From positions 496,001 through 560,000 of the forward strand of contig JANFAH010000008.1 in assembly GCA_024663395.1 (NCBI GenBank): a stretch of 64,000 bases of DNA, in the 5' to 3' direction. The notes beneath the pieces were generated by a model. It was not told the DNA's origin and made no database searches. It saw only the letters and a program-made list of their open reading frames with translations. Source of the DNA: Pisolithus tinctorius (Eukaryota; Basidiomycota; Agaricomycetes; Boletales; Pisolithaceae). This document shows, one piece after another, positions 34,963 through 45,401 of the stretch. Position numbers and translations under genes: made by a program. The stretch's first letter is position 1; each line of letters begins with the position of its first letter.

Positions 34963-37900
34963 CTACAAGGGTATAAAGCCACTCAGCCGCATTGGCGCGG
35001 TGCTGGGGTCCGAATACATTATATACACCTGTTGAAGAGTGTCCGAATCTAACCCACGAATCCTGAGACATTTTTGGAACAATTTTTTGTCGATGGCAAA
35101 GTTCACTCGACTGGCAAGATGTTGGCCCGCAACCAGGTCTTTGATCACTTCTGCGATAAGACGTTGTTTGTGAACGTTGATTAGAGGCTCGAGTTGCATA
35201 GAAGGTGGAAGTGGCGTCAAAGAATCGAAAACATCGGGGTGCGCGGGTGAATCGAAGCTGAAGGATTGAGAGTCCATACCCACGGGATCGTGAGGCGAGG
35301 TAGGATCGATTAAGTCAGGTAATTTGCTGTAACGACAGAGCTGGGACAGGTAAATGCCTATTGCACAATATTAGCCGATGGCAAGAAAAGCGGGACATAA
35401 TTCCTTACCAATGAAAGGCACGCATGCAGATGGCATGTTTTCATTGGAGTGCTTCACCTTGGAGTGGGATTCCGAAGTGCTTCCACTCATGATGGTCGAC
35501 GCGCGAGACCTAACGTCGATCGGCTTCGGGTCGACCATGGCCCTGACCGCTTGATGCATAGCCTTGAAATTGTCTTCAGGCGTGACGAATTGACTGAGTT
35601 TCTGGAAGATTTGCATTTCCCAAGGTCCAACTCGGTGCCACTGACGATACATAGCCTTCTTGACCCACTCGCTAAGAAGCCCCGCCAGGATGGCTGCGAC
35701 GGTATGGAAATTACTGTAGCTGTACGCTTTCTAGAAACTGACTTGAACACAAAATAACGCGAAGAGGTAAGAGTCGACACGTACGATTGCAATACGAATG
35801 AACTTCGAGACAAGCGTGTGTCTCTCGCTGGGATGCGTCAAAATAACTTCGGAAATGACAAAGTTCGCCATCAAATTGAAGCGACCACGAACGGCCGCAA
35901 GCGCGCTCGTTTTGTGACTGAAACGTGACTCCGCTTTCCACCGCGCCCTGTCCTTAAGATACTGCGTCCAGTCAAGCACGTTTACCTCTTGACAAGACAT
36001 CCAGTCATCGAGGATGAGCTCCTCAGGTTTGACACTCAAAAACAACTCTCGGTCAATCATGGAAAAGTGATGGACGAGGACGTCAGCCTTGAAACCCAGG
36101 ATCCAGCATCGGTGCGATTTTCGTCCCGCAGGCGGTAGGAACTTGGGCGGAGGCGTGATAGGAGTTCCGTGTGAAGATGGCGATAACGGGGAGTCATGCG
36201 ACGTGGATAGCCTTGAGGAGACACGACTCTGCAGTATCTCCAGAGGGACAGCATCTTCCACAGTAGGTTTTGCGTCGTTCGTCTTCAGTGGTGAGGTGGG
36301 GCCAGAGTTCTCCATCATTGGTTCACTGGGAGGCGTCGCGACTGGCTGATTTGACGTGCCTGCGACTGCAGAACCAAAATAATCATCCTGGGCTGCGGAA
36401 GGAACGACACGAGAGGGTATGCCAGAGTTGGCGGTGTCATCAAGCTGTACGCTTTGTAAGACAGACCCAGTCTCGTGCTGATCGATAACGTAGTCACTCT
36501 CATCTTCGTCATCCTCGTCGTCTTCATCGAAGAAGCGCGGTTGTTCGTCGCCAAAATCGCCAGCAGCCATGCGTTCCTGGATAGCTCGAACCCACCCGTC
36601 TACCTTAATCGCCTTCTCTTTCCGTCGCTGAGGATTTATTTGGCCCTCGAGCCGCCGCAAAGCTGCTTCGACACCGCCGTCCTCGCCATCCTCGGTGAGG
36701 GAATCCACAATTGCGTTGACTTGCCACTGCTGAATGTTTTTTCCTAACCCCCCACCCACAGATACAGATGATACTGCAGAACTCTCTGAGGCCACAGAGT
36801 CGCGCGAACGTATGCCCATGGACGATACACTTTGTCCCGACCTGCGGACGAATTCGAAATCGCGCCTTAGAGGTAATTTCCGCGGCGCCTTGCGAAGAGC
36901 TGAGGGTCCGGAGGGGCTTTCAATATGAGCTTCGGTCGAAGAGTCCGACAAATCCAAGTCGTCAAGGGAGACGACGTCAAATCGCCATGGAGGCCGAGCT
37001 TGCACTTGGGCCACCACAGGGTTCACCTTCGACTCCGAAGTAAGCACAGAACCGAACGACTCGGTGGAGCGCGTAGTTATTGACGACCGAGATTCGGCCA
37101 TGGAGATGACCCGGTTCCCCATGGTTGCGGTTTCGGTTCCTTCTTCCTCTTCTGCCACCTCCACCACCGAACGCAGTGATCGAGAAGACGGAGGTACGTC
37201 GATTTCAACAGGATTCTCTTCGGTTTGCTCCGGCAACGAACCACTGACTGTTGGCTCCTGTGAAGTCTTCAAGTCGACGTTGGGGTGAACCGGCGTTCTG
37301 GGAGGGTGAGGCTCGATCATCTTCAGATACTGCTCTACACCACCCCGCACTGTCAGCAAATCATTCGTGGCACTCATTTCCAGGTCGAATGCCGAAACAT
37401 TGGCGGGAACTGCAATGCCCGTATCGACGGACTGACGCGAGTTCAGCACGCGCTTCCATCTGCCCAGTCGCCCAATCGTCTTCACGAATGCCCGGGACAG
37501 TGCACTATGGGAAGATGAAATAGGAGGGGGGTTGAGTGCAGCAAGGGTCTCGGTTACGGAAACCGATATACTCGCGCGGCTTTGCTGGAGAATATTCCTT
37601 TGCAGAGGCTGTTGCAGAAGTGCAGCTGAGGCAGAGGGGATGGCACCTGTTCGGGAGGACGCGCCTCCCGCAGCACCGAAGCTGAAAGCGTTACCAGACT
37701 CGCCGTTGCCAAGATACACCGACATGCGGTCGTCGAGGACGAAGTCGAGGTCAACATCGGAATCATCTTGGTTCTTGGAAATAGCTTCGGCGAACTTTTC
37801 TCCGAGGAGATGTGTCGGACGCGGTTTAGGTGTGTTCGTCAGGCTCTTGCGAGCTGACTCCGAACCGCGCTGCCTCCGTGTGTGTGCCTCCTTGCAATCT

Positions 37901-40196
37901 TTGACAACTTTGATCAACTTCCGGACGATACTCTGCAAACGCTTCAACCAAACTGTGGAACGGGCAACCAAATGAAGATGACTCACCAAGCCATCTTGGT
38001 GCTTCTGCAACACCGGATCACGTACCAGAGTATTCAACCAACTAGCGAGTAGAAGCCTTAGTTCTCGATTCGGAAGAAAGTCCATCACGAAGAAGGTCAA
38101 CAACCAATATCTAATTGCCACAAACGTTCGCACTCTCACAATCTTGCGCACGTGATCATCTTCCTTTGTTGCATGACCGCTCAGGCTCCAATGAAAACGA
38201 CAGATGAGCAAATGGCAAAGGTCAACGGCAGATATGTACGTCCGGTATGTCAGGAAGAAGTTGAGTAGTTCGTCGTAGTTAAGCTCAGAAGTCATTTGGG
38301 CGATCCATCGCTCAATTGTGGCAGCGATGATCATCCTGCGACTGCCAGATTTGCAAGTAAGATCGTCGGTGGAAACGTTCAATTTGGGGACGTCTCCAGA
38401 TTTTCCGCGGCGAGAGACTGAGGGAGATGACACTCCTGTACGACTACCCTGTGATACGGACGTGTCGTCGCCATCGGGATCAGGGGTTTGATGGACATCT
38501 CCCCACAACACAAACCGGGGGTCGTCGCGAGGGGCTGCATCGTCATCGGACCGAAGCGACATTTTGATGGTCGTTTCACCGGCTGAATCTGGAGAAAGTC
38601 TATCGAGAAGCGGAAGCCCCCGATACGTTTGCAGGACGTCGAAAACTTCAGCAGAGTAACGCGAGTGCATGCACGTCTCGGGAAGTGGTGCAAGAGTTGG
38701 GTCGGGAGGTGGAATGTCAGAGTCATCACCAAACTGTGGAACTGCAACGCGAGTAGTAGGAAATAGGTCATCGGGAGAATCAGGGGCTGGTGCCTCTACA
38801 ATGGAATCTGGGGTGTCGGCACGTTTTGGAGTGTCCCCGGCCCGAGCCGTTAGACAGGATTCAAATGATTGCATTTCACGAAGAGCCCGAGGTAATGGAA
38901 GGAAGAAGGCAGGAGAGCGCCGTGAAGGCGCGTCAAAAGAAACCCCGGGACCGAATGGGTAAGGAATGTATCCGCCATCAGAAGTACAACATCTGGTGTG
39001 GGGAGAAGGTATCGCCGATCCATCGGACCATTGCATGGCCTCGGCAAAGATATCACTTGTGTACGACGCTGTTACATCTAGGCCAGCTTCGACAACGGGC
39101 ATACGGCGAGGCATGTCTGCACCTGTGACGCTGTAGGAGTGAGTGCGACCGGTTGGCGTGGGCTGTCTGGAGGGTCCGGCACTTCCAGAAGAAGCAGCCA
39201 CGCCGAACATGTCAGGAATGGAACGAGTTCTTCTCAAAAGTCTGCGACCTGACGAGCTCGCGTCCTGCGCTTGACCAGGCTTCAAGGTCGACCCGCTCTT
39301 GAGTTTGTTCTGAGACAGAATGTTGTGTACGCTCAAACGCGACCGACCCCTGAGCGAACGAGTATGAGACGCGTCTATGGAGGACGAGACCTTCGACTCT
39401 GCCTCTGCGGCTGGCGCGGTGGCATCACGACGGCTAAGTCATGAGACCATTACGTCAGTGATGACACATGGCAAACTAAGTTGTAAACTAACCCCACGCG
39501 GTACATCTGCTTCCCATGCTGGTTTACGAATGCAGTGATTGCGTACGGAGACCGTATGTCTTTACCAACGCCAACGTAATGGTCATACCTTCTCTTGAGT
39601 TCTCGCGCGGCGGGACCAGAGGAGGTTTCGACGAAGCTTCCGTCGGCTGGAGACAAAAGCCAGAGAACCAGAATTTCGTCAGTAAAATGCATGAGAAGCA
39701 TTGCCCCCCTCTCTTCAGCGCCGGTATTATGCCGTCCTCCAAGCATGCCCAAGAGTTCCAAACTCGGCATGGCATGGACAAGTCATACTACAAAGAGCGG
39801 AGAATGCAATGAAAGACACTGGTACACCACAGAGATGCCCTTGGCGATACTTTGAACATAAGCGAACTTACGCGCTATTGATATATCTGCGTTCAGGACT
39901 TCGGGTGGGAGAGAAGTCCAGTCATCGTTGTCGGTCGGAACAAATGCGCGTGAAAATGGAAAGGGTGACTGCGACTGATTGGTAGAAGGTGTAGGGATGG
40001 GAAGGAGTATGTGAGAAGGAGAGAGTTGTTCCACAGTGGTGGATGGTAGTGAAGAAGTGGACTGGTTGGGCGGCGTTTCGGTTGTGGCTGTGATAGTAGG
40101 ATGATCTATAGGAAGTACAGTTGCAGAGTCTGGATTAGATGCCACCGGGGTTGCTGGAGAGGCATCTTGCTGGTCGTGAGAGGTCATGTCGGACAT
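34963..40196 (-). CDS. Ras-family guanine nucleotide exchange factor, LTE1-like
   Basis: Five exons: 40196-39820, 39762-39493, 39433-35785, 35730-35409, 35357-34963. They total 5013 nt, 1670 residues, phases consistent. A Ser/Thr/Pro-rich N-terminus is followed at about residues 110-215 by a conserved segment (SPADGSFVETSSGPAARELK, ITAFVNQHGKQMYRVG). RasGEF_N lies at about 580-740 (IAATIERWIAQMTSE, LLNFFLTYRTY). A long disordered linker with acidic stretches precedes the catalytic CDC25-type domain, about 1335-1620 (SMIDRELFLSVKPEEL, then the VPFIGIYLSQL box created by splicing). The N-domain and catalytic domain at opposite ends of a long protein resemble Lte1; no SH3 domain was seen, which argues against Cdc25. 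Exchange activity would load a Ras-like GTPase with GTP. The first intron uses a weak donor (GTGTCT), chosen because only it keeps the frame. It shares a 262-bp divergent promoter with ASF1. Confidence 0.88.
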
Positions 40197-40396
40197 CGTG
40201 GATGAGTGATTTAGTAGGCGGATCTCATGCGGGCGAAGGATGATAAGTGTCTTTAAGTAAAAAATCGATCTGCATGAACTTGTCGATACTCTTCGAAACA
40301 AAACACGGAGACTTGCCTTGTCTTGTCTTGGATTCGGTCGGTCGGTCAGTCTGCGATGTACCAGCGGACAGTCCAGTCCCACGTCCACTGTAGACC

Positions 40397-40402
40397 CACG
40401 TG
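40397..40402. promoter_or_regulatory. CACGTG palindrome in the RasGEF/ASF1 divergent promoter
   Basis: CACGTG, the core of bHLH/Cbf1-type sites, 57 bp upstream of the ASF1 ATG. A TATATA at 40413-40418 follows it. Function inferred from position only. Confidence 0.35.
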
Positions 40403-40412
40403 ACCACAGCTG

Positions 40413-40418
40413 TATATA
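40413..40418 (+). promoter_or_regulatory. TATA box candidate of ASF1
   Basis: TATATA, 41-46 bp before the ASF1 ATG, which would leave a very short leader. Confidence 0.4.
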
Positions 40419-40458
40419 CCCCCCGTCTCAGATCACATTAAACATTACTGACACAGAC

Positions 40459-41224
40459 ATGTCGATAGTCACGATCAGAGTGCGTAGTTCCGCTCTTGTT
40501 CGCGTGCTTCTCATGTCTGTTCTCCGCCGGTGCAGAACGTCGAGTGGTTCAACAACCCCGCCCGCTTCCTGGACCCATACAAGTTTCGCGTCACGTTCGA
40601 ATGCATAGCACCCTTGAAAGACGGTTAGACACCCCACCATTCACGTCGAGAGAGAGGGAGAGACGAACTGATCTTCTAATAGACTTGGAGTGGAGGCTTA
40701 TATACGTGTCCTCGCCCGGTGACGAAGCCCTCGATCAAGAACTCGACGACTGTCTCGTCGGTCCTGTCCCCGTCGGTGTCAACTCGTTCGACTTCGAGGG
40801 CACACCTCCAAATTCCTCCAAGATACCCACGGACGACGTCCTCGGTGTCTCAGCTCTAATTCTCACTGGATCCTATAAGGACCAAGAATTCGTGCGCGTC
40901 GGTTACTACCAAAATACTGAATATGATAACGACGAGATGAAAGAGAACCCGCCCAACCCAATCATTTTTGAAAGACTGGTCAGAGATATACATACAAAAG
41001 CCCGCGTAACCCGCTTCCAAATTAAATGGTTCGCCCTCCAGTTTCATTCGTGCGAGGCACGACTATTGACTCTTGCTTAAAGGGATGTAGCACCACTGCA
41101 ACAAGCAAGGCCCACAGCAGCTGGAGCCGCTGCTTCCGCTGCAGTTCCCTCTGCAGATGACCTGGATACTCCGGATGACGCAGGCGCTGACCTCGGCCAG
41201 AAGCCAAACGGCGCATCGTCATAG
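40459..41224 (+). CDS. ASF1: Histone H3-H4 chaperone ASF1
   Basis: Four exons: 40459-40479, 40536-40623, 40683-41028, 41083-41224; 597 nt, 198 residues, phases close. The first exon encodes only MSIVTIR. The Asf1 immunoglobulin-like fold is clear: [20 protein letters not shown], then [45 protein letters not shown] and the C-terminal strand [11 protein letters not shown]. After about residue 152 comes an Ala/Asp-rich tail with acidic patches, as in fungal Asf1. The protein binds H3-H4 dimers and hands them over for replication-coupled and transcription-coupled nucleosome assembly in the nucleus. Length is normal for the family. Divergent from the RasGEF; converges with UBP6. Confidence 0.97.
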
Positions 41225-41662
41225 CCCCAGTCCACCTTATAAGTGTATCTCATATACCAGTGTTTTCCTTAGGACGTTCATGTTGGCGAACGCCGAGAGG
41301 CATGTATTCAGTACCAGTTCAAGATACCGTCATCTGTATCGCAAGGCCTTTGTATGCCGGAGTTCGAGCAGCCCCTTTGTCCCAAAGCATAATGAACGCC
41401 CATCACTCACAGCCGTCACCTCGTCACAAAAGCGGGATCATCTCTCTTGAGGTATAAGTCTAATTTGTATTTCTGTGCGGAATTCCTACGCTCTCGAAGG
41501 TATGTGCTACCATCGAAGATTGTCCATTTCGCTGGAATCCGAGACCGTGCGTCGTTCAACTATCAAAATTCTTCATGAGTACATCCGTACATTGACTGAA
41601 TAACAAACATGTGTGGTAGCTTGGCCTTCTATGTATTCATACGTACGCATATAATGACACAA
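41225..41662. other. Intergenic region between convergent ASF1 and UBP6
   Basis: 438 bp that must hold the 3' ends and polyadenylation signals of both genes. Nothing else is supported. Confidence 0.5.
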
Positions 41663-43932
41663 TTACCCAAGTGTTTTGCTCTTGTACAGGAGAACATATG
41701 CCGAGGAATCCTCGCCTTCCAAACCAGGCCATATGTCAGTACAATTTAAATGCAAAAGGCTCGAGTAACTCACCTCCGCCATCAATCGTTCCCAACTTCT
41801 CCTTGGGGAAGATTGACACCTTGTCATCGTCAAACTTATACCAATCCTCATCATCTTCGTCGAAGCCCTTGTCAGGAGTAGACGCGGAGCCATTTACAGA
41901 ACTTCCGCCATGGAACACGCTCTTCTTGACAAAGCCCATGTAGTGGCCAGCGTCTGCCTGTGCGCCTTTGTGGGTCACAATAGCTGGAGACACGTACTGC
42001 TGAGAATACGGCAGGGAAAATCGAAGAAATTAGACACACCCACGAGGTCATACAAGCCTGTCACACTGCATCCGAAATCCTCTTTCAACGATGGGTCTAC
42101 CAAACCCTCTAATTCCGTCAGTTCTCGTGAACGATACACGTCTTCCTCTTCAAGCTCTCCGGGCGCTGCAGTTGATACTGATGCCTGGGGTTCGTCGACA
42201 TTCATGTCTGATTGAGAAGTGCTTGGGGCTGGAGTAGAAGCCTGCACCACCTTGGTCCGCTTACGGACCTTCCTCCGTTCTGTGCGTTCCTTCTCAATTT
42301 CTTTCAGCCTCCGGGAAACGGGCGTAAGTTTCTGCGCAAGTTCCGGGGTCGCTATATCGAGAGCATCGAACTCCGTCATGAACTTCACTTTGCGCTACAG
42401 GCTCTTACGTTAGACTCAAAACAGGCAAGTTTATAGACAACTAACCATAATCTTCGTTTTCTTCCCTATATCACGACGCCATGCGAAGCGAACCACATGT
42501 ACAGTAAGGTAACTTGGCAGGCGGGACATTCGAGAAGTTTGAGTATACATGGCCGCACGCATCAGGGAAGATGAATTCTTCTCGACTTTCTGGTTCAAGG
42601 CCTGGATACATCCATCACACGTTAGCATCTCGTGAACGGGATTTGGTAAATCTAACACGAACATCCATGATGCCGGTATGCATGTAATTTGTCGTGTTTG
42701 ATATGTTGCACTCAATCTTGAGGACCCGTTCAGTGGAGACAGTCGGTGGCTCATTTTCATCTTCATCACATTTGAGTCTACACCAACATTATCGCGGCTT
42801 TCCCAAAGAGAGAACGAAAAAATACATACTCTCTACGCATTTCTCCTGTCATGAATTGATCTACGAATTTCTTCCCAGATACAGAGGAGCCGTCAGCACC
42901 AATGCCAGGCACTTCTTTGAGTGCATTCGTCATTTGCGTCCAACATTCCTCTGCATCTGCTTAGGAAATGAATAAATGGTTTCATTGGCCCAAAGTTGAG
43001 ATGAAAACAGACCCTGCTGCGCATAGCCTGGCATCATACCCGCCTTCGATCTATCCAGCTCCCCGAACTGAGGCACCACCTGACGAAGCACGGTCAAAAA
43101 CGAGATGGGAACTACACTTTCCGTGGTATTCGACATGTTGTTATACAAGTCACGCAATGCCTTCGGTAGGACGTCTAATGGGGATGACCTATTTCGCAGA
43201 GGCGGCAGTCAGGATATATGTGCGTTAAACGCAGCATAGAACCAAACGTACGTGCCAAGGGCTATTCGGAGCTCCGGTATCGCCCGCATTGCTTGTATAG
43301 TCGCATTCATGTAACACGTATTACCAAGACTTTAAATGATCAGGGACGTGTCTGGGTTAGTTGGCGCGAATACTCACTTCTTTAGTCCTACAGGCAGTGC
43401 GAGCTGTGAGCGCAGTCAGTGAAAACGCTATTCCATAGCACAGTAACCCTACCGCCTGCGCTAACTCTGATTCGTCCATGTCTGGTAGGTATAACGTCTA
43501 TTAGTTTCGAGGATGACGCGTATATCACTTGACATACCTTCGAGGAAAACTACGGGCTTTTCGGGCGGCTTGGGAAGTTCACCTGCAGCACCGATCACCA
43601 TGAATGTTTGACCCTAAGAGAAAAGTAGGAAGGAAAAATCAGTATTCGTCATTACCATGCTGCGGGTCCTTGGCAACGCACGGCTTTGGGTGCTACTTTC
43701 TTCCAATCCGTGTCGTCCTTCCAAGGAAACGCATAAGTTTAGGATCATAGTGAGGGGTGTCAAATGCACATACCTTGAGAACACCACCTTTGACCATCAC
43801 TTTCATTCTGTCAAGAGGTACACCGGTAACCTGGTATACTGCCTCCTTGAACGCGGTAGGAGGCAGATCGGGATCGAGCTCGACATCGTGCACCTTTCCA
43901 GCATGCTTGATGTGCACTGCGAGCGGTGCCAT
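41663..43932 (-). CDS. UBP6: Proteasome-associated ubiquitin carboxyl-terminal hydrolase UBP6/USP14
   Basis: Thirteen exons: 43932-43774, 43717-43682, 43613-43538, 43481-43453, 43403-43378, 43329-43252, 43188-43013, 42956-42830, 42777-42663, 42601-42446, 42394-42040, 41983-41774, 41715-41663. Total 1596 nt, 531 residues; every phase closes. Residues 1-75 form a ubiquitin-like domain (VHIKHAGKVHDVELDPDLPP), which docks on the proteasome base. The USP domain begins at about 101, with the catalytic Cys box LGNTCYMNA (Cys114), YAQQDAEECW, a middle VKF block and the catalytic His box DAGHYMGF (His458), ending SSAYVLLYKSKTLG. The enzyme trims ubiquitin from proteasome substrates. Several exons are very short (26, 29 and 36 nt). 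It shares a 273-bp divergent promoter with the BAP31 gene. Confidence 0.97.
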
Positions 43933-44036
43933 GTTTGGTGTTCAGCTTCTATGTAAATGAGACCCGGTAATAGTCCTGATAAGCAGTTCGGTGGATGCGC
44001 CCTTTTGTATCTTTCTGATCAGAGCGGGAAGATCTG

Positions 44037-44042
44037 ACGCGT
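44037..44042. promoter_or_regulatory. ACGCGT (MCB-like) word in the UBP6/BAP31 promoter
   Basis: ACGCGT, the MluI cell-cycle box core, 105 bp upstream of the UBP6 ATG. It may be chance in CG-rich DNA. Confidence 0.25.
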
Positions 44043-44101
44043 CGAGTCGCGATCTACGGCGATGGGAAAACATTAGATAAGCATAGCAATGGCTATGTGT
44101 G

Positions 44102-44109
44102 TGACGTCA
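44102..44109. promoter_or_regulatory. TGACGTCA palindrome (CRE/ATF-type site) and nearby CACGTG
   Basis: A perfect 8-bp CRE palindrome, followed 5 bp later by CACGTG (44115-44120), near the middle of the 273-bp divergent promoter of UBP6 and BAP31. In fungi such sites bind bZIP (ATF/CREB-type) and bHLH factors. Regulation is inferred. Confidence 0.45.
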
Positions 44110-44205
44110 CGCCTCACGTGCACGAGATATACATGCAGCCGACCACGTCTGCAGGTACTCCAGCGCATTCCTCCCACCTCATTTGTACCGAAGATCACTC
44201 CAACA

Positions 44206-45219
44206 ATGACCATCTAGTAAGAGTATTATCATGATATTAGAAAGTGCTCTCTAACCGTCTACCGCTCAGCTATTCCTTGACGTTCCTGCTTCTTGCGGCG
44301 GAGGTGCGTTGCGCAGCCTACTTGGTCTGGCACGACACTTCATGGTATCATCGCTTCGCAGATGGTGACGTTCTGCATCCTGGTGTTCCCCCTTCCATAT
44401 ACAATCAGGAAGAAAGTATTCCGCTTCTTGTCTGAGAGCCCTATAGTGGCAAAGATCGCATATGCCCTCAAGATATCCTTCATGTATGTACATGCATCAT
44501 GTTCACCACATATACCCCGTGTTACTTCCGACTTTGCTAAAAACCCATTCCCCCCCAGTTTCGTTGGAATTCTCTTCATGGACGCTCTCCAACGAATGTT
44601 CCGGGTAACCGAAGAAGCAGAAATGTTCAAGAAAGGCCAAGCGATGCAGGATGTAAGAGCCGAGTCCTCCGTTGCAGCTCGCAAGTTCTAGTACGCCGCC
44701 TTTTGCCAAACACGTGTCCATGGGCGTTTCTGATGACGTGCTTCTCTTTGATGGATGCAGCGCCCAGAGGAATATGTATCTCACAGGATTCTGCCTCTTC
44801 CTTTCGCTCGTGTTGACGCGCACGTTCTACATCATTCTGGACCTGATCCACGCACAGGAGGAATATGCAAAGCTGAAAAAAGCGGCAAGTTTTCCTTGAT
44901 TATGACTACAATCTTTCGTATTATTGATGCATCTCCCTTGCATATGCAGGCTGCAAACTCCTCCAAGAGCACCGCCGTCCTTGAAGAACAATCCAAGCAG
45001 ATTGACGATTTGAAGAAGAAATTAGCAGAGAGCGAGACACGGTCTCGTGATTTTGGTTAGTAATGCAACTGACATTGCCAATGCCGTTCCCGTCGATAAT
45101 TTTACTCCCCTGTAGAAACTTTGAAGAAGCAGGCAGCTCAACAGGCCGCTGAATACGACCGTCTCGCGACTGAGTTCAACAAGTCGAATGGTCTGGTGTC
45201 GGACAAAAAGGCTGACTAG
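44206..45219 (+). CDS. BAP31/Yet3-like ER membrane protein
   Basis: Seven exons: 44206-44216, 44270-44303, 44362-44483, 44559-44690, 44761-44884, 44950-45055, 45116-45219; 633 nt, 210 residues, phases close. Three hydrophobic segments lie at about 4-24, 46-63 and 103-126 (FLLLAAEMVTFCILVFPLP; FIFVGILFMDALQRM; GFCLFLSLVLTRTFYIILDL). A cytosolic coiled coil follows (EEQSKQIDDLKKKLAESE). The C-terminus is KKAD, a KKXX signal for COPI-mediated return to the ER. This is the plan of Bap31 and yeast Yet1-3, which act in ER export and quality control of membrane proteins. The intron after 44884 begins GCAAGT and ends CAG, a GC-AG intron; no GT donor nearby preserves the frame. The first exon is 11 nt of coding sequence. 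Confidence 0.93.
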
Positions 45220-45401
45220 GTGGACGGATATTTCGTTTGGGATTGTAAACTGTGATTAGTGTCTGAATTTCTTGCTCCCCAACGGCCATTATTCCCTCAT
45301 TGCTGTGAACTCCTTCGTTTCCCAACGGTTACCGTTGTTCGTCGATCATCCGTATCCTCGTGTAAGCTAGGTATAACGTGATATCTAATATGCTATGGGT
45401 C
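45220..45401. other. Short convergent intergenic region BAP31/MCM10
   Basis: 182 bp separating two converging stop codons; the 3' untranslated regions probably overlap. Confidence 0.5.

Noticed and set aside
37961..37994. 34-bp GTGAGT...CAG segment inside the large RasGEF exon
   Set aside because: Too short for an intron and not a multiple of three; removing it would destroy the open frame.
35449..38962. Plus-strand open frames of 90-150 codons opposite the RasGEF (for example 37532-37975)
   Set aside because: They are antisense shadows of a long, CG-rich coding exon and show no domain.
39872..39877. Strong GTAAGT donor (minus strand) in the first RasGEF exon
   Set aside because: Using it leaves no acceptor that restores the conserved downstream frame; the weaker GTGTCT donor gives a 57-bp intron and correct phase.
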